The notes below the pieces were generated by a model. That model had not been told where the DNA came from. It saw only the letters and a list, made by a program, of their open reading frames with translations, and made no database searches. Of a stretch of 64,000 nt of DNA, positions 18,401 through 24,289 are shown in pieces. The stretch is taken from NCBI GenBank assembly GCA_964596185.1, contig CAZQUE010000002.1, positions 62,001-126,000 of the forward strand, given 5' to 3'. The position numbers and the translations under genes were made by a program. This stretch comes from DYKG01 sp964596185 (GTDB lineage: Bacteria; Muiribacteriota; Ozemobacteria; Ozemobacterales; Ozemobacteraceae). The first letter of the stretch is position 1; each line of letters opens with the position of its first letter.

Positions 18401-20544
18401 GCGCTATTGAGCAGACCGGCGGGAATCTCATCGGCGATAACCTGAATCTCTTTGCCCTGAACGGCATTGGTAACAGCGGCGCAATTCATCATTTAACTGC
18501 AGGAGATAAGGTTATCCTCAACGCAGTTTCGCAGTCTGGAAATATTGATTTGGTTTCAAATGCATCTTCTGGAAAGCAGGGAAATCTTGAGATCGCACAT
18601 GTTTCAACCTCTGGCGATGTCAGACTGACTGCTGATGGTACTATTTCACGCTCTACTGCTGCTGATTCCCTGGTCAAAGGCCGGCGAATAGATCTTACCA
18701 GTAAAAATGGGGGAATTGGAAAATTTGGCGCTGCCCTTCTGATCGAAGGCGGGCAGGCCCCTGCATCATCTGGCGATACCATGTCAGCCAGCATCAATGC
18801 TACTGCTCGTGACAGCATTTATCTTGAACAGACTTCAGGCGACATGAGGCTGGGCCGAATAGAATCGAAGCTCGGCGATGTCGAATTGAAGGTGAATGAC
18901 GGTAGCTTCGATAATGTGCTGCCGGCAATCGATAATGCAAATGATCGCAAGGGCGAAGATCTGGTCAATAAATGGATTGCCATCGGCTTGATCAATGCTG
19001 ATGGAACCAGTAATGGTGCTGCGGTTAAAGCCGAAGCTGTGAAGGCCTATGAAGACCAGATAAACAATGAGTTTTCCACATATCTGGCACAAAAAGCTTT
19101 TTATGAGGCTAATCCGGAACAGCTGAAAACTGACTCTTTCCTTGGGCTGCAAGCAAGGTATGGTTTGTATTCATCTTCCGAAGAATACTTGAACGTACTG
19201 AAAAATGATTCATCAAGCGATTATTTTAAAATTTTGAACAATGATTATGGCTGGACAAAAGACAATCTGCTCTATGCATTGCAGAAATCAATCATGAACC
19301 AGACCTCTGGCTCAACTACAACCATTGATCGCCCGGCAAACATTAAGGGCAAGAACATAACTCTGACGGCGCTTAATGGTGGAATCGGAAAAGATGGTGC
19401 TGTTGAAGAATTGAGCATTGCAGATCTAAGCAGCAATCTCGAAGTCCTTAAAAAACTTGCGGGGGCTGAGGCTGCCGACATTACCTGGAAAGAGTCCGAA
19501 GGCAAAGCTACGATCGATCACAAAACGGCGATTGGCATAGAAATGACCAGCAGCTCCGGTGGTTTGACCGCTACCGCCAAAGACAACGTTTATATCGCTG
19601 CTTCAACCGATGCCCCGATTTACCTTAAAAACATCAATGCCGGTGAAGGTAATATTCGCTTGTTTGGCAGAGATGGGATTCTCAATGTCTCGACCGTAAA
19701 AGATTTCGTGAATCTGACCGGCAGGGATCTGATTATTGAAGGCGGAGACAAGGGCTCAAGCAGTTCGATTGGAACCTCGAACAAGGCAATTGTTACTGGC
19801 TTGTCGGGCACTCTCACTGCTCGGGCGGAAGGCTATATCAACATTTATCAGAAAAGCCTCAATCCGCTGATTATATCAGCGTTGTATGGTGGTGGAAACG
19901 TTTATCTGAGATCGTTTCGCAATTTGAACAGCCTATATTCGGGAAATGCGTTTGAAGATTCCGGTTATTTGAACGTTGACGGACGTTTGACCCTGGTTTC
20001 CGATTTTGGCAGCATTGGCGAGGATGGCGAAGGATTGAGAGTATTGCTCGATAATCTTGATTTGATAAGAGCTACGGGTAAAAATATTTATCTTGATATT
20101 CAGTCCGGGTCAGCTGATAAACCTGCTTTGAATGTCGGGACAATCAATGCTGGCGATTCAGGTATTCTTAAAATAAGAGGCGATGTTGCCACGGTCAACT
20201 TCAACGGAGTGATCGATGCTGACAACATCGATGTCATTGCCGACTCACTCATCCAGAATGAAGAAAACAGCGCAATAAAAACCCAGAATTTCAAGGCAGT
20301 AACTACTGATGGAATTTCTCTTGACAGCGCAAAAAACAAGATTCAACAGGCCAGTTTAACCAATCAGAATGGCAGTATTTATTTAAACAATATTGGCGAT
20401 TTGCGACTGATGAGCATGGTAAACCGTTCGACGGCAGATTCAGATGGCTTATTCGTCGATACAACCGGTACCTTAACTTTTGCCAGAGGGGTCAATGCGA
20501 GAAATTTCAAAATAAATGCCGGAAAAGTCAACCAGAACATTTGA
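6448..20544 (+). CDS. Giant LktA-like filamentous adhesin (TpsA exoprotein of two-partner secretion)
   Basis: 4698 residues. Basic extended N-region, hydrophobic stretch about 31-45 and likely signal cleavage after Ala50 (LSA before QTV), an arrangement typical of TpsA signal peptides. Residues about 51-330 are a TPS/haemagglutination-activity domain: GTNAFNSFTNLNL, then LPNGTNNLINFI, then LFFLSSQGLVLGSTG. The bulk is beta-helix repeat of the leukotoxin LktA type (Gly/Ala-rich GVGAAVSVN-like strands alternating with N-x-T-x-A-x-I strands), then GDI/GNI haemagglutinin repeats with a helical, Glu/Lys-rich insert near residues 4160-4290. ATG with GAGGGAG 7 nt upstream. It is secreted through the TpsB encoded downstream. 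The frame ends at a TGA inside a repeat unit that continues in the next ORF. Adhesin or toxin activity cannot be told apart. Confidence 0.9.
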   Translation: MSLLKTWKRRILRNSEKKRESSGMFDRTWKSITTGLAGLGFLASAHCLSAQTVEVSQIDALDVGKTTVQIVPDATGKRFHITSQAVSGTNAFNSFTNLNLANGDTANFYLPNGTNNLINFIQNRIEIDGMVNAIKDNKIGGNLFFLSSQGLVLGSTGVVNCGALFAMTPTNDFMEKFIGTGNLKIEGNSAEIGQITARKIVNRNGVVSGDGVPLNSDGSIVIAGSINAIDNVGAYSGNVTLEGTGRIDTGITDFSALVNTQDFMFQMPEGNQQGPVEVIVSGLTMTTNEDGNVELVAVADNINKESSASTGPDGYTGYNPANAEAKVLVQGTVNARKNASFEATAVNGTLTGQQTVVEYGETRELKTFVGADSIGSTKAVVEIDATARINAENDVNLHAFATNVYKSSAGLLDLGLNLAGMLSPINIQAETSFLESSSKVQVNKGAIVTAKKNIDVKSSCETDVIMGTGTSLAKIRQTSGIVSAGVVATEVNSSSNIEVSGTLNAGLDGDTTAGDITLNSISSNALDATAASKTANDSAILATGIVIGKVTNDASIKITSDAVVNAKRNVSGKAKTRSDVSTQAIVETGDDSYGGIAINFTDFNSSANVEIAKGFTTSGNIDFSSYNLVLQNRAIAKGKVGYTKISQAIANLQTSLVEGIFSLGKITSKFTGPLDEEAMTKFRAAGAIVVNRGSHDAGLKIGRGVKLNSGSELILKSSSVIEDIFTQADSVATSKLNNADGTKMSISAGLVYSDISQNSAVNVVDAGYSETTGNGTVLTGKTVEINSEAKVEYNRIKRVIQEIEDAVATLKISVTDQNQLALINSVVTAYQNIKDKFSVIGSDGLTNPDNITYFLNALASMSTMSDALSQLIAGENLLVAKAAEIVTAGADFAFYNNFLNTAVSSAVKGANEEKIRDIGFAGAVGFNDYTAVSEVIIGRNTTIQSVNPATSVDESIQVSAEADIDMIGAAGYLIPSSGSTAMGGTFFAQDFNPCSRVYIPEGANVIGGGKNVSISADTDADAIACGLSSAMAGAGIQGMFTYVSGDSEATVRIDDEVDFSQVKDLKLNSLNNTRIINVAGAAMISSSVGVSAGFAINNFEKDCIVFFGDTDNLYQNFIDERAGIDPTTTKNSKRTRTDAKVAVAGQMDAQAKSTGSFVAVGVAGGVTMNDDSGGPGKLDFIKNKAEIAQNKIANTINSVALFFSDITSQLSTKTDVKSTAQHTNPSISLSAAGSGGLNFIENNTNVSLRTLKMEFDGDSGSNLNAIAVNNTDVWAFAGSAGVMFQTQTQGDSANKSVGIAGALGLNSLNNTTTVMVKNNSIINADQVNVFSVNGGKIAAAGLGLQVSKNSGNADGAFTMGGSVSINNIDNTVNALLVDTDVTGTGALNTDVNVAAYEGDLQVTGGVQITVGQQKGAFGAAVNVSKINNDVTARVNGGNFNQIKDLNVTAIQAIAQINGAMTAGVVLGTSNSVSLMGAMIYNDLENNLTAEIINANVNASGKVAVKSCDYLRGEDQTGFSQMLEQSDSGLSSFIDTDGSDYYDVDSSNEADGEDVTPLKDQIKKGSIIVSGAMAISVGDVAIGAGVSLNDIDSNFTAEINNSTINTGLGTVETDAKIDTFMVSAAGGVAVSSKNGAGGGSVIWNDINSTVESGTTNSVITTGNYLSKAGNDSRLIGIAGQVSAGKGPAIGLTFAYNNIVNNSNAFCLGTKVIGPGSVLPDSGFTVNATNNGEIMNLAATVAVSDFLGIGGAVAVNRVSNNANSLVDNRYTDNSDAVVVVPGVEIVDFNSFSAGANDKTSIKAIAGGFSFAGEAAVGGAVAYNEITGGTKTNVNNLTLDAGNVLVKSVNNADIWTMAAGCGGAGEVAVQGAAVTSQISRNVVAAFSNVSANDPDADIEILAKNIGEINSNATVVAIGGSVGVGAGIAVNRLNDTLLARIYGGSLAVKNVDIRSIANQTIRTIGVAGAGGAYAGVSGSTAVNMINNTTNATIGGNAVVVAENNIGVVAQSDEIILNYAGLATGGIAGVGAAVSVNSIDGLTRALISNAVVQAKGLSADGVIINDVISDDKMNSGFIDDSTLNLEYTLDKKRTSQEKTGLVVDGSATHTVKSFVANAAIGGAGVAGTVNVSRIDGDTRAVILNATINNGTNGGNVSVIAQDYTNLSGFVGSVSGGGAGVGLSSDSGIVKRTTGARMDGIRAGSSAKDALVNSRSKLGISSIAAGLGISGSHSVAGTVSVNMLESNTESLVNNSQIELNSLFVNANHWAKTSILDGTAAVGGYTGIGGAVGINKVKDIVKAEVADSTITMKSDGSGGFRVQAINEMSLKTIGAAIGAGYAGLAGNVGVNFIETDVLASVKNSNMVNRARNVLVKAVDNVTIDSNLGTVGAGVVGAGVSAGVNILDGKTRAIVDGSKLYAVNSINITADEARNITQNAFTAAAGAGAFAGNVIYISSGNLLIATDEDGASNVRDAVSAAEQVNSGNIGETNGTLTDKEKAKMNADGGNLSSTEAGLAETSVAVGKIETTKSSTLDCLGYVNIGATEQTNASAIGGSGAIGAVAAGGSVSFVNVRRNAGTSLNEAIVKADGAIAINSATGGTADLDMYQGSIGYWGAGTAAYGKINSGGMNYLNISNSNLNAKGDISIKAEDSSISTAESYGLTAGEIAAGAIVTQIDNNALTRVTLTDNTIRTGNATSRIAIEADRQNSLTAKSVGGALGLFASGNGIASTVNENSAALIFSNGGTYSSKNRVSFDANNLPDATSEATSASLSGVVSAGVSVAKSNLSGAARISVSGEGTFNAPVIAFNAKIYGNNNLVAEGVSGGLAGSFGYNQSWAKNDSVVTVLIGDTNYTRKDTDLSLFGSNIVNQDVETRGLNVGGLIASGNNKARAISDTVTRVELTGNSEIARELGSVAVTADSASIHQIKADGNGGGLISADGLAAYAINKITSLTQALVSGKFKISEGLGLFAAQNDQVNINADSISAAVAGYSGTKTENTINSTTKTGFGDGSLIDAGGDIEIQAKNTINCNDDGGFAASGGGYGGIVVSGADSVARITSATETRIGKESSLVAGGEITGEALTDANINNKVSINGAGMVANPLAESSNTLAFTNSLILDSEAVLKTKAPGKDVCLAASDNLTAVLTSDADMQGGLGGYSEAKTGSAITKNNTLYLYGDISSANDVNLYTDSDAQGRLVNYDLTVTADAYNKHSAVAVAKAEIDSKTVQNNKIRIYKNSDINAIRHIDLNATSGKMRMTEAASEYTWYSTTTTGGYASTASGVRSKNLTSGNAVILNGNLVSGINNIVELSIDGLVDLLGQVPDSTTSPTVTSTISEYVAGVTTGIMDYGNELFTRYLEVCDLAAEYDGTVAGAGYLAEKTRILNEMEKYGLFDSTTGTVVGGLLIQYLSLPDMVCSGGNVIINSEGVSGFGNIEARGAPQISVTNNSNLYMKVNDLNIVDAGGELIYNSVSLGYNADKALPTLTKIQTSDPGLSQISVKETWNGPLNVVEDGVTTAVIPITNIELNGNISNQSGKVSIENISGDIIMQGAASGDGASISAREIELKASAGSISQGFSKGILNIGGTPEDIYGTYATKYETIIDGHETTSVTKNIFADDVDERQQQGTWIAGNNIFISAMDINVNGLIQSGYSKYEVQLSAEAQMAIESYDKNYMGQNITPDMLVAYKINSGGTRMGHDGTAIYEVQAYYNPQTKKVILEDIDAKGGKVYLTGRISSTGNGRILAIDGSADIDIKNLTDRSLTAGKINVGDQIGLISITDIAKGTTTEFRRDSTTTREIGSNDFIVNGASSFYRPEKDLYYHWTTGKTVAEVEDYYKKVKFYLWGGFSKDASTIHEYEITENLLNSSNGEKSKLPGTYIGRFAGGGVPKDPEYVLHYENYVNYFSSYFDKWITYSNAIKSRGYEHYKWGHTVGKTLTFQHSLKADHEIGIGFIGSNNKGGSIIIKSDQNVNLTGNLHGVSGTRIDISSRKGAIEQTGGNLIGDNLNLFALNGIGNSGAIHHLTAGDKVILNAVSQSGNIDLVSNASSGKQGNLEIAHVSTSGDVRLTADGTISRSTAADSLVKGRRIDLTSKNGGIGKFGAALLIEGGQAPASSGDTMSASINATARDSIYLEQTSGDMRLGRIESKLGDVELKVNDGSFDNVLPAIDNANDRKGEDLVNKWIAIGLINADGTSNGAAVKAEAVKAYEDQINNEFSTYLAQKAFYEANPEQLKTDSFLGLQARYGLYSSSEEYLNVLKNDSSSDYFKILNNDYGWTKDNLLYALQKSIMNQTSGSTTTIDRPANIKGKNITLTALNGGIGKDGAVEELSIADLSSNLEVLKKLAGAEAADITWKESEGKATIDHKTAIGIEMTSSSGGLTATAKDNVYIAASTDAPIYLKNINAGEGNIRLFGRDGILNVSTVKDFVNLTGRDLIIEGGDKGSSSSIGTSNKAIVTGLSGTLTARAEGYINIYQKSLNPLIISALYGGGNVYLRSFRNLNSLYSGNAFEDSGYLNVDGRLTLVSDFGSIGEDGEGLRVLLDNLDLIRATGKNIYLDIQSGSADKPALNVGTINAGDSGILKIRGDVATVNFNGVIDADNIDVIADSLIQNEENSAIKTQNFKAVTTDGISLDSAKNKIQQASLTNQNGSIYLNNIGDLRLMSMVNRSTADSDGLFVDTTGTLTFARGVNARNFKINAGKVNQNI
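9620..15600 (+). repeat. LktA-type Gly/Ala-rich beta-helix repeats coded within the adhesin
   Basis: Divergent protein-level repeats of roughly 60-75 residues. The recurrent core is a Gly/Ala-rich strand (for example AGVSGSTAVNMINN, GVGAAVSVNSIDG, GIGGAVGINKVKD, GVGAGIAVNRLND) followed by a strand ending in A-x-I/V. Boundaries are approximate and no long nucleotide identity between units was noticed, so the repeats look old rather than recently amplified. Confidence 0.7.
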
Positions 20545-22169
20545 AAAAGGTTATTATCAATAGCAGCGGCAAAGTAGCATTGACAGGTCTGATTAAAGGT
20601 GAAATCGTTGAATTAACTGCTGATTCTATCCTTCAGGAAAAGAACGGCAAGGTTGAAACCCCTGATTTATCAGTGAATACGATCAATGGCATGTCAATTA
20701 ACAGCAATGACAACCAGATCGCCAAAGCAACTTTGATCAACACATCACAAGGAAATATTGCACTTAAAAATGGTGCAGCACTGAATTTGCTGGATGTTAT
20801 AAACTATTCAAAAGCAGCCACTTCAAAAATCAGTTTGAATAATTCAGAGGCTGTAACTCTCAACGGCCTTATCAATGCAAGAAATATAAATATTACCGCG
20901 GAATCAGTGTTTCAGAATGAGGCGAACAGTCAGGTCAAAACCAAGGATCTGAGAGTCAGAACGATTACAGGGGTTTCCCTCGACAGTTCGATAAACAAAG
21001 TGGCGCAGGTAACGATCAACAATGAACAGGGTGATGTGATTTTTAGAAATAAATACCGACTTAATGTTAATAAGATTGTTTCCGGTGGTGATGTTAAACT
21101 CGTCAATACTGGCTTTACGTCTGCCTCTGGAGAAATTGTTGGTGAAAATGTCACGATGAATTTTTACGGCACCTTCGATTCTCAAAGCAGCGTCGTTGCA
21201 GGAAAAGATCTTGTTATAAACGCAACCGGCGAAATCATTGCCGATACCATCAAGGGAAAGAATGTAAGGCTTGCATCTGGTCTGGCAAAAAGTTCTTTTA
21301 CTCTCAATGTTCTCGAAAATGCCATAAGAAATACCCGAATAAATCTGGTGCCAGACCTAACTGATGAAGCGGCCGGAACCACCGAGACAGTCAATGAAAT
21401 TGCAATTTTCGGAGGAATAAACGTTCACAATCTGATTGCCGAAGAGGAAATCCACGGGCATACGGCAACTGGAGACATAATGGTTGCCAACATTGCCGGC
21501 AAGAAAGTCGTTCTGAAAGTTGATCAAGATGCGGGGAAAGTTGGCCTTGACCAGGCAAAACTCGGTGAAACATTGGATGTTGCAGCTTCGGAATTCAAAA
21601 GTAGGAAAATTGAACATACAGAAAATAAGGATAATCTTCAGTTAACCTTTTCAAGTGTCGGCGGAGAGTACATGAAGGAAGTTGCAATTGATATGATTTC
21701 CTCTGAAAAGGGTGTTCAGATTGATGATCTCGATTCGATAGTTGCAACCATCAACAGCAGTTGTGAAGAATTAGCCCTGAAAGATGTAAATCTTCTGGCT
21801 GTCGGTCAGTTTACTAACAAGGATAAGTCAGTCGTGATTGCCGGTTCAGAAAACTACGGTTCTGATGTGAAAATTTCCGGCTCTGGGGCTGTTGTGCAAA
21901 AACACGAAACCCAGAGATCAAAACAAAGTGTGACAGAAGAAATAGCAGGAATGATCGAACATGCAAAAGAAACTATGTCCCACAGGTTAGAGGAGGTAGA
22001 AGGCAAGAGTGACATTCCTGAAAAAATGATTGATTGCCAGATAATGAACGATGAAAGTGAGCCTAAAGTTATCCGCACTAACGATAATGGCCAGATCTTT
22101 CTTGCACTCTCTGATGAAGATGAAGAAGCTGCAGAAGAAGAAAATACTGAAATGGAAAATAATGACTGA
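20541..22169 (+). CDS. C-terminal continuation of the adhesin in a shifted frame
   Basis: 542 residues, starting at a TTG that overlaps the adhesin stop (TTGA, 4 nt). It has no signal peptide, so on its own it would stay in the cytoplasm. Its first about 200 residues repeat the pattern that ends the previous ORF: GLINARNINITAES-VFQNEANSQVKT here, against GVNARNFKINAGKVNQN at the end of ORF 1, and SLDSSINKV against SLDSAKNKI. The C-terminus turns charged and ends in a strongly acidic tail (EDEEAAEEENTEMEN). Most likely this is the C-terminal part of one exoprotein, separated by a frameshift or a deletion between repeats; a separate coupled protein is the alternative. Its stop overlaps the TpsB start (TGATG). 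Confidence 0.7.
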   Translation: MKKVIINSSGKVALTGLIKGEIVELTADSILQEKNGKVETPDLSVNTINGMSINSNDNQIAKATLINTSQGNIALKNGAALNLLDVINYSKAATSKISLNNSEAVTLNGLINARNINITAESVFQNEANSQVKTKDLRVRTITGVSLDSSINKVAQVTINNEQGDVIFRNKYRLNVNKIVSGGDVKLVNTGFTSASGEIVGENVTMNFYGTFDSQSSVVAGKDLVINATGEIIADTIKGKNVRLASGLAKSSFTLNVLENAIRNTRINLVPDLTDEAAGTTETVNEIAIFGGINVHNLIAEEEIHGHTATGDIMVANIAGKKVVLKVDQDAGKVGLDQAKLGETLDVAASEFKSRKIEHTENKDNLQLTFSSVGGEYMKEVAIDMISSEKGVQIDDLDSIVATINSSCEELALKDVNLLAVGQFTNKDKSVVIAGSENYGSDVKISGSGAVVQKHETQRSKQSVTEEIAGMIEHAKETMSHRLEEVEGKSDIPEKMIDCQIMNDESEPKVIRTNDNGQIFLALSDEDEEAAEEENTEMENND

Positions 22170-23815
22170 TGCTTAGAAATCGAACTTTTATTCTGACAGC
22201 TCTGTTCTTCTGTCTCGCTCTTAACAGTTCTTTTGCCGACACAATCGTGCCAAAACTTGACCCTTCAAGAACTTCCGGCGCTGACTTAAACCGAATTCTC
22301 GATGACCTGCAAAAAAAGCGAATCGATCGTGAACTGAAAAAAGAGCTTGATAACGCAGAAAAAAAGGCCGAGCCGACCTCGGCAGGGCCGGCGACTGAGT
22401 CGGCGGTTCCTGAAACGCGGGTTACCTTAAACAAAATCGAGTTCAGTGAATCGTCAGTGCTAAGCCAGCAGCAGCTTGCTGAAATATCAAAAGACTATTT
22501 GAATAAAGAAATCGGTATTGCTGATCTCAAAGACTTTATCGGTAAAATCAATGCCTGGTATCGCAGTAATGGCTACATTACGGCCATGGCCGCTCTACCT
22601 CCGCAGGAGATCAAAAGCGGAATTTTGCGGGTAGTTTTGATCGAGGGCAAGATCGGCAATGTCAGCGTTCTTGGTAATGCCAATACCCGAGCAGATTATA
22701 TCCGTAAAAGGATTCGCGTGCCGCTTGGGAAACTGCTCGATATAAGATGGCTAGACCGTGATCTGATCTGGTTCAACGGCACCAATGACCTGAAGGCCAG
22801 AATCAAGCTGCAGGCAGGCGAAAAACCCGGCACTACCGATTGCTTTATTCTGGCTTATGAGCCAGAAGATAAAACCTTCAATCTTTTTACCGACAGTGCC
22901 GGCAATAAGAGTACCGGCGAAACCCGTGTCGGCTTTTCCTACACAGATGCCAGCGTTTCCGGGCGCCGCGATGCTTTCAGTCTGACCTCATTGATGTCTA
23001 ATTCTTCAAAGGCCGCGATGTTCGCTTATAATTTTCCCATCAACAGGCGGGGTACGAAACTTTCGTTATATCACAGTTCAAACTATCTAATGATTGAGAA
23101 TTCCGGCCTTGATATTCGCGGTGAGTCTGAATCCTCAGGCTTTTCATTGACGCATCCTCTTAGAATCAGCAATAGTTTTAAATCAGAGCTGATTTTTGAT
23201 GCCCAGACCCAGAGATCGACCAATCGGGTGTTTGGTCTTGATTTCGTCAGTGACCGGGAGAAGCGATATTCTCTGGGCCAGTCGTTCTTGAAATTGTGGC
23301 GTGGCAATGCGTTGTTTTTGCGGCCAATGATGACTATCTGCGACTATAAGGGGCTTGCCGATAAACGAAATTTTCAGAAATACAGCCTGGATGGCGTATG
23401 GCAGAAAGTGAACCCGGGTCGGCAGATGCTCAGTGTCAAACTCAGCGGGCAGAAAGCACATGATGATTTTGTGCCTTCGGCCGACCAGTTTTTTCTTGGC
23501 GGTCTCAATAGTGTAAGAGGCTATGATGAAAGTGTCATCAGCGGCGATAGTGGTCTGAGTCTGAAGTTTGACTATCAGTTTCCATTGAAATTCAGTAAAA
23601 ACACCAGTATGCTGGCTTTTTACGACTGGGGCAAACTATTTGGCAAAAGTTTGCTGCCGAGAAGAATGATTCATTCATTTGGGTTTGGATTCAATCATTC
23701 ATTTGCCGGTGATTCGATGATTTCGCTTTACGTCGGCTATCCGATCATCAAACAAATTGGCGTGATCGATGTTGAGCCCCATAAGATAGAACTGATGATG
23801 AACATTTCACTATAA
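22169..23815 (+). CDS. TpsB outer-membrane transporter (ShlB/FhaC/HecB family)
   Basis: 548 residues. Signal peptide about 1-23 (cleavage after FA, before DT). After a charged helical linker, POTRA-type periplasmic domains lie at about residues 85-240 (VTLNKIEFSESSVLS, GYITAMAALP, GILRVVLIEGKIG). The remainder is beta-barrel with alternating strands and the hallmark LGGLNSVRGYDE near residue 448, the conserved VRGY tip of loop L6 in the Omp85/TpsB superfamily. The length is normal for the family. It exports the upstream TpsA exoprotein across the outer membrane. TGATG overlap with the preceding ORF indicates translational coupling. Confidence 0.93.
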   Translation: MLRNRTFILTALFFCLALNSSFADTIVPKLDPSRTSGADLNRILDDLQKKRIDRELKKELDNAEKKAEPTSAGPATESAVPETRVTLNKIEFSESSVLSQQQLAEISKDYLNKEIGIADLKDFIGKINAWYRSNGYITAMAALPPQEIKSGILRVVLIEGKIGNVSVLGNANTRADYIRKRIRVPLGKLLDIRWLDRDLIWFNGTNDLKARIKLQAGEKPGTTDCFILAYEPEDKTFNLFTDSAGNKSTGETRVGFSYTDASVSGRRDAFSLTSLMSNSSKAAMFAYNFPINRRGTKLSLYHSSNYLMIENSGLDIRGESESSGFSLTHPLRISNSFKSELIFDAQTQRSTNRVFGLDFVSDREKRYSLGQSFLKLWRGNALFLRPMMTICDYKGLADKRNFQKYSLDGVWQKVNPGRQMLSVKLSGQKAHDDFVPSADQFFLGGLNSVRGYDESVISGDSGLSLKFDYQFPLKFSKNTSMLAFYDWGKLFGKSLLPRRMIHSFGFGFNHSFAGDSMISLYVGYPIIKQIGVIDVEPHKIELMMNISL

Positions 23816-23832
23816 AAATACAGGAGTTAGAA

Positions 23833-24288
23833 ATGAACGCAAAGGCTGAAAAATTCGCGAAAATGTTGTCTGATAATGAAATTAATTGTTTTTCCAAAGA
23901 AGAACTCAAAGATGATCTGAACACGGTTCTTTTTCGTTCATCGATGGAAATCGAAGGGCAGCGCCTGCCAGTAGTGGTAATAATCGACGACAGCATCTAT
24001 GTGATCTGCCGCACGCTGATTGCCGGCAAATGTATAACCGATGTCAATCGTAGTGAAACCTTTGAATTGATCAACAGCTTCAACAGCAATTATAAAACCT
24101 TCAAATATTTTGCTACCGAAGCCGGCGAAGTCATCATGGATATCTGTCTGCCGGCGACGAATGAAACTTTCGAGCCAAATATCATTCGTGTGCTTATCGA
24201 CCTGAGTGTAAAAAATCTCGAAGAAAACTATCGGCCGCTGATGCAGAAGATCTGGGGTAATCCGGTAAACAAGATTGCCGAGGCCTGA
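23833..24288 (+). CDS. YbjN-like / secretion-chaperone-like small protein
   Basis: 151 residues, no signal peptide or membrane segment. The alternating helix-strand pattern (KAEKFAKML helix; LPVVVIIDDSIYVICRTL strands; FELINSFN helix; FKYFATEAGEVIMDI strands; long C-terminal helix) resembles the YbjN/type III secretion chaperone fold. This is fold-level resemblance judged by eye, not a family match. Good ribosome binding site AGGAG 7-8 nt upstream. It lies 17 nt after TpsB in the same direction, so it is probably the last gene of the adhesin operon, which suggests a cytoplasmic partner of the exoprotein. Its stop is 1 nt from the stop of the convergent HDOD gene. Confidence 0.65.
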   Translation: MNAKAEKFAKMLSDNEINCFSKEELKDDLNTVLFRSSMEIEGQRLPVVVIIDDSIYVICRTLIAGKCITDVNRSETFELINSFNSNYKTFKYFATEAGEVIMDICLPATNETFEPNIIRVLIDLSVKNLEENYRPLMQKIWGNPVNKIAEA

Positions 24289-24289
24289 A

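Noticed and set aside
20541..20552. Programmed -1 frameshift on A AAA AAG at the adhesin break
   Set aside because: The slippery-looking run lies after the in-frame TGA, so ribosomes in the first frame stop before reaching it.
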